Part shown: piece after piece, positions 61,236 through 64,000 of the stretch
Position numbering within the stretch: the stretch's first letter is position 1
Layout of the letters: each line of letters opens with the position of its first letter
Assembly: GCA_035353055.1 (NCBI GenBank)
Contig: DAOPYW010000004.1
Span: forward strand, 1-64,000
From: JAAYDH01 sp035353055
Lineage (GTDB): Bacteria; Bacillota_I; Bacilli_A; RFN20; CAG-826
DNA: 64,000 bases
Direction: 5' to 3'
The notes under the pieces: generated by a model
Told to the model about the DNA's origin: nothing
The model's input: the letters and a program-made list of their open reading frames with translations, nothing else
Database searches by the model: none
Translations under genes and position numbers: made by a program

Positions 61236-62635
61236 TATTTTAATTCTCCTCCGCGACCGCCGACGGTCACTTCGCTGATGCGAATGGTGGGCTGTCCAAC
61301 ATTGGTTCTAATTGAACCAGAGGACGCTCCGCACATTCCTTGGCCGAGATCTAAATCGTTGCCAACCATATCGATTTTCTTGAGAATTTCATCGCCATGG
61401 CCAATCAGAGTTGCACCTTTAACTGGCTCGCAAATCTTGCCATCGCGAATGATGTAAGCTTCGGAACAGCCAAAGTTGAATTCGCCAGTAGATGGATCGA
61501 CTGAGCCACCGTTGAAACCAACGGTGTATAGACCTAACTTAGTTGCGGCAATTATCTCTTCAGGAGTTGACTTGCCATTTGCGATGTAAGTGTTGCTCAT
61601 GCGAGAAGTTGGGCAATAGCGATAATTTTGGCGGCGGCATGCACCATTGCCTGAGCGGCCCATGCGGCGGCCGTTGAAATCATCGACCATGTAGTCCATT
61701 AATTTACCATTTTTAATCAAGATGCGTTTCTCGCCGAGATTTCCTTCATCATCAATGTCGATTGATCCCCATGCTTGAGGAATGGTGCTATCATCGACAG
61801 CGCTGACGATTGGAGAAGCGATCATCTCTCCAATTTTATTGCTGAAGCAAGATAATCCTTTGGCGACTGAAGAAGCTTCGAGAGCGTGTCCGCAAGCTTC
61901 GTGAAAGAGGACTCCTCCCCATCCGTTGCCGATAACGACAGGCATTTTGCCTGAAGGGCACTCTTTTGCGGTCAGCATCTTTAAGGCAGTATCAACTGTT
62001 TTTCTCGCTAACTTAACAACATCTATCTTGGTTTTGAAATAGCTGATGTCTTGCTGGCATCCCGGGCCTTCAAAAGCGGTTTCAAATCCGTTTTGGTCGG
62101 CAGCGATGACATTGAAGACTAAACGCCCAAATTCGCTCTCTCGTTTAAACCATTTTTCTTTGGAATTGAAAATAGCGACAAAGCGATGATTGTTGATAAA
62201 GTGAGCGAGGTGTCGAACAATTCGAGGATCTTTACCCTTTTCAATTTCGGCAATGCCCTCTTTTAACAAAGCAATCTTTTCTTCGCGTCTAATGCCATCA
62301 TAACTGTTAGCGACAGGATTGCGATTTTTGCTGCGAATCATATCTAACTTTTTAACCGTGATTAATCGCTCGCTGTGAAAAGATTTATTCAAAGAATTTG
62401 CTAAATCAAATAGTCCCTTTTTTGACAAATCATTGGTGTAACCATACACGCATTGATTCTCTTTTAACAGACGAAGTCCTACCCCACAAGCAGATCCAGA
62501 GGAAGAAGTTTCAACCTTCCCATTCTCCAAAGAAGTTGCATAGTAAGTGCTATCTTCAAAGAAGATTTCGGCATAATCTGCACCGGTGGCAAGAGATTCG
62601 TTTAAGACATCAATGGCTAATTTTTTACTGATCAT
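61235..62635 (-). CDS. tldD: TldD, metalloprotease subunit
   Basis: 466 residues, with the zinc motif HEACGH (about 245-250, in LFHEACGHALEA) and the C-terminal GSVDPSTGEFNFGCSEAYIIRDG and MCGASSGSIRTNVGQP regions. Catalytic half of the TldD/TldE protease. AGGAGG lies 8 bases before the ATG. Transcribed from an extended -10 promoter that sits between the arms of an inverted repeat (62659-62682). Confidence 0.94.
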   Translation of the reverse strand: MISKKLAIDVLNESLATGADYAEIFFEDSTYYATSLENGKVETSSSGSACGVGLRLLKENQCVYGYTNDLSKKGLFDLANSLNKSFHSERLITVKKLDMIRSKNRNPVANSYDGIRREEKIALLKEGIAEIEKGKDPRIVRHLAHFINNHRFVAIFNSKEKWFKRESEFGRLVFNVIAADQNGFETAFEGPGCQQDISYFKTKIDVVKLARKTVDTALKMLTAKECPSGKMPVVIGNGWGGVLFHEACGHALEASSVAKGLSCFSNKIGEMIASPIVSAVDDSTIPQAWGSIDIDDEGNLGEKRILIKNGKLMDYMVDDFNGRRMGRSGNGACRRQNYRYCPTSRMSNTYIANGKSTPEEIIAATKLGLYTVGFNGGSVDPSTGEFNFGCSEAYIIRDGKICEPVKGATLIGHGDEILKKIDMVGNDLDLGQGMCGASSGSIRTNVGQPTIRISEVTVGGRGGELK

Positions 62636-62658
62636 CTTAATGACCTCCTAAAATAAAA

Positions 62659-62682
62659 GTGTCTTGATTATATCATAGACAC
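62659..62682 (-). promoter_or_regulatory. tldD promoter embedded in an inverted repeat
   Basis: Minus-strand TGATATAAT (extended -10, 62675-62667, within TATGATATAAT) lies exactly between GTGTCT and AGACAC arms spaced by 12 bases. The dyad would put a bound dimer over the -10 box. The DtxR-type regulator gene is just upstream; whether it binds here is unknown. Confidence 0.55.
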
Positions 62683-62707
62683 CCCGAAATACATTATAAA
62701 TTATGTC

Positions 62708-63070
62708 TTATTTCTTTAAATATTTTTTAATCGCATCAAAGGTTTGACTTGATAAGTCATGCTCGATTTTACAGGCATCCTCTCTTGCAGTTTTTTCATC
62801 CACGCCTAATGAGAGGAGCCACTCTGTTAGCAAAACATGACGCTCATATATTTTTGAGGCGACTTCTTCTCCCTTTTCAGTTAAGGTGATGAACCCCTCT
62901 TGGGAAATCGAAATGAAGTCGCTTTCTTTTAACTTTTTCATCGCGATTGAAACTGATGGTTTTGAGAAATGCATATCGTTAACGATATCAATGCTTCTGA
63001 CAACCCCAATTTTTGCTCGCAAAATCAAAATGCGCTCTAAGTAATCTTCGCCAGACTTAAATAATTCCAT
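62708..63070 (-). CDS. DtxR/MntR family metal-dependent regulator
   Basis: 120 residues: winged helix (about 1-62, with recognition helix FSKPSVSIAMKKL) and a dimerisation domain (65-118), no SH3-like third domain. Metal ligands: Asp9 and Glu12 in GEDYLERI, His in YERHVLL, and DACKIEHD at the C-terminal site. The Cys matches IdeR Cys102 where B. subtilis MntR has Glu99, which points toward iron-type rather than strict Mn selectivity. The neighbouring mntP fragment keeps Mn homeostasis possible. No Shine-Dalgarno; its promoter places transcription start at the ATG. Confidence 0.88.
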   Translation of the reverse strand: MELFKSGEDYLERILILRAKIGVVRSIDIVNDMHFSKPSVSIAMKKLKESDFISISQEGFITLTEKGEEVASKIYERHVLLTEWLLSLGVDEKTAREDACKIEHDLSSQTFDAIKKYLKK

Positions 63071-63076
63071 GAAATT

Positions 63077-63105
63077 AATATAGTGAATTTCTTCCTTATT
63101 TGCAA
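63077..63105 (-). promoter_or_regulatory. Leaderless promoter of the DtxR-type gene
   Basis: Minus strand TTGCAA (63105-63100), 17-base spacer, TATATT (63082-63077), then 6 bases to the ATG at 63070. Predicted start at the start codon. Confidence 0.68.
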
Positions 63106-63148
63106 TTTGTCCGCTAAAGAAATTGTTCGTTTGTGGAAATGTTCAGTT

Positions 63149-63154
63149 TATAAT
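63149..63154 (+). promoter_or_regulatory. Putative promoter -10 box for the deaminase gene
   Basis: TATAAT 47 bases before the ATG at 63202; -35 not clear. The leader carries AAGGAG near the start codon. Confidence 0.42.
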
Positions 63155-63201
63155 TATGCTGGTAAATTTCTGAGAGACATTTGCCTTAAGGAGAACAAAA
63201 A

Positions 63202-63660
63202 ATGAATAAATTTATGAGAATGGCTATCGTCGAAGCTAGAAAAGGCATTCGCGCTGGTCATGGCGGACCTTTCGGAGCGGTCATTGTTAAAGATGGAGCA
63301 GTCGTCGCGAAAGGGCACAACCAAGTTTTAAAAAACAACGATCCAACTTGCCATGGCGAAATGATGGCCATCCACAAAGCATGCAAAGTGCTCAAGACAT
63401 TCGATTTGTCTGGCTGTGAGATTTATACCACAGGAGAGCCATGCCCGATGTGCCTATCCGCCATCCTTTGGGCCAACATTGACAAAGTGTATTATGGCTG
63501 CAACATCATCGATACCGAAGGCATCGGTTTCCGCGATGCGAAATTCTACCAAATGCAGCAGCCAGGTGAAAGAGAAAAACTCGTGGTCGAATTAGATCGC
63601 AAAGCCTGTTTAAAACTCTACGAAGAGTACAAGAATATCACTGGCCACCAGCTATATTAA
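63202..63660 (+). CDS. Guanine deaminase-like nucleoside/base deaminase
   Basis: 152-residue zinc-dependent deaminase close in layout to B. subtilis GuaD: GGPFGAVIVKDG (about 22-33), zinc/catalytic motif TCHGEMMAIHKACKVL (His, Glu) and PCPMCLSAILWANIDKVYYG (two Cys), plus the C-terminal tail ending HQLY that completes the neighbouring active site in GuaD. HGE replaces the usual HAE. Likely turns guanine into xanthine; a cytosine/other base deaminase is possible. AAGGAG precedes the start and a terminator follows. Confidence 0.82.
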   Translation: MNKFMRMAIVEARKGIRAGHGGPFGAVIVKDGAVVAKGHNQVLKNNDPTCHGEMMAIHKACKVLKTFDLSGCEIYTTGEPCPMCLSAILWANIDKVYYGCNIIDTEGIGFRDAKFYQMQQPGEREKLVVELDRKACLKLYEEYKNITGHQLY

Positions 63661-63675
63661 GTTTTCAAAAAAGTG

Positions 63676-63698
63676 AAAGTCGGGAAACCGGCTTTTAT
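63676..63698 (+). terminator. Terminator of the deaminase gene
   Basis: 8-bp stem AAAGTCGG / CCGGCTTT (one G-U) with a GAAA tetraloop, followed by a T-rich tail. Confidence 0.88.
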
Positions 63699-63751
63699 TT
63701 TATAAATAATTTATTGCAATCATTTGACAAATCATTAAAATATTAAGAGTT

Positions 63752-64000
63752 ATGAACTTGTTCTGGACTTCCTTTTTAGAAATAGCGCTGATTGGACTTG
63801 GTCTATCTATGGACGCCTTTGCGGTTTCCATTTGCGATGGAATTACTATCACTAAACTGTCTAAAAGAAATGCCATTGTTATTGCCTCAATCTTTGGTTT
63901 GCTGCAGGGAATTATGCCCCTCATTGGGTATTTTATCGGAAGCCTTTTTTATTCATATATCGAAAGCTTTGATCACTGGATTGCTTTTGCTCTCCTCTCT
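63752..64000 (+). CDS. mntP: MntP manganese efflux pump (5' part, cut by window end)
   Basis: The first 83 codons of a MntP/YebN-type exporter run off the window: MNLFWTSFLEIALIGLGLSMDAFAVSICDG..., with the hallmark GLSMDAFAVS and the following basic loop, then a second membrane segment with GLLQGIMPLIGY. It exports Mn2+ in known members. No strong Shine-Dalgarno (AAGAG 2 bases upstream is too close). The 55-base gap after the upstream terminator is too short for a yybP-ykoY Mn riboswitch, so control by the nearby DtxR-type regulator is a possibility. Confidence 0.92.
   Translation, partial: MNLFWTSFLEIALIGLGLSMDAFAVSICDGITITKLSKRNAIVIASIFGLLQGIMPLIGYFIGSLFYSYIESFDHWIAFALLS

Noticed and set aside
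59913..62635. RiPP biosynthesis cluster around tldD/tldE
   Set aside because: No precursor peptide, modifying enzyme or exporter nearby; neighbours are a nuclease and a metal regulator.
63696..63751. yybP-ykoY Mn riboswitch before mntP
   Set aside because: Only 55 bases separate the previous terminator from the start codon; too short and no conserved helix seen.

Overview
This window is a 64 kb core-chromosome segment of a low-GC bacterium of the Bacillota/Mycoplasmatota side (Bacilli, resembling uncultured gut Erysipelotrichia- or RF39-like lineages). Reasons: the rpmH-rnpA-yidC-jag, dnaA-dnaN-yaaA-recF-gyrB-gyrA, tatD-rnmV-ksgA-ispE-glmU and dnaX-ybaB-recR-tmk-holB-ricT-rsmI gene orders are those of Firmicutes; A/T-rich third positions; AGGAGG-type ribosome binding sites; a small SRP RNA. 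The genetic code is standard (RF2 is present, TGA is used as stop and TGG for Trp), so this is not a code-4 mycoplasma. A 100-N block at 30379-30478 inside glmU shows this is a scaffolded draft or metagenome assembly.

Layout. 1-11.2 kb (minus): secG, uvrB, yitT, prfB (with a programmed +1 frameshift), secA, comFC-comFA, rpiB, prmC, prfA. 11.3-19.2 kb (plus): dnaX, ybaB, recR, tmk, holB, ricT, rsmI, typA, a block pointing toward oriC. 19.2-25.2 kb (minus): pseudouridine synthase, ATP-grasp ligase, DegV, GrpB, a DUF3737-like beta-helix protein, a 46-residue small protein and an FGGY kinase. 25.4-28.0 kb (plus): ppdK. 28.1-37.6 kb (minus): ROK kinase, a small repeat protein, glmU, ispE, ksgA, rnmV, tatD, mnmE, jag, yidC, rnpA, rpmH. 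37.7-38.6 kb: an EamA transporter placed between rpmH and oriC. 38.65-38.9 kb: oriC with six DnaA boxes. 38.9-50.0 kb (plus): dnaA, dnaN, yaaA, recF, gyrB, gyrA, a GT4 glycosyltransferase, serS. 50.1-57.9 kb (plus): SRP RNA, tadA, lipoprotein, P-type ATPase, psuG, TetR regulator, Fe-alcohol dehydrogenase, and a membrane protein with a degenerate M50 protease motif. 58-63.1 kb (minus): secreted endonuclease with Ig-like domains, tldE, tldD, DtxR-type regulator. 63.2-64 kb (plus): guanine/nucleoside deaminase and the 5' part of mntP.

How the genes work together. The region around oriC makes the replication initiator, clamp, clamp loader, gyrase and repair proteins. The left arm holds protein export (SecA, SecG, YidC, SRP RNA), translation termination (RF1, RF2, PrmC), rRNA/tRNA processing (RnpA, RnmV, KsgA, RsmI, MnmE, TadA) and envelope/isoprenoid precursors (GlmU, IspE). 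Accessory genes cover sugar and pyrophosphate-linked metabolism (FGGY and ROK kinases, PPDK, PsuG), metal handling (DtxR, MntP, P-type ATPase) and nucleic-acid scavenging or uptake (surface endonuclease, ComFA/ComFC, deaminase).

I found no CRISPR, insertion sequence, prophage, tRNA or rRNA, and no clearly new multi-gene system. The most unusual signals are regulatory or residue-level: two candidate recoding sites (prfB, dnaX), a comFA start codon inside a terminator loop, several apparently leaderless promoters, a Gly at the quinolone-resistance position of GyrA, altered tyrosines in the UvrB beta-hairpin, and an M50-like protein whose first catalytic His is Tyr. No intergenic stretch exceeds 300 bases; the largest is oriC (about 290 bases).
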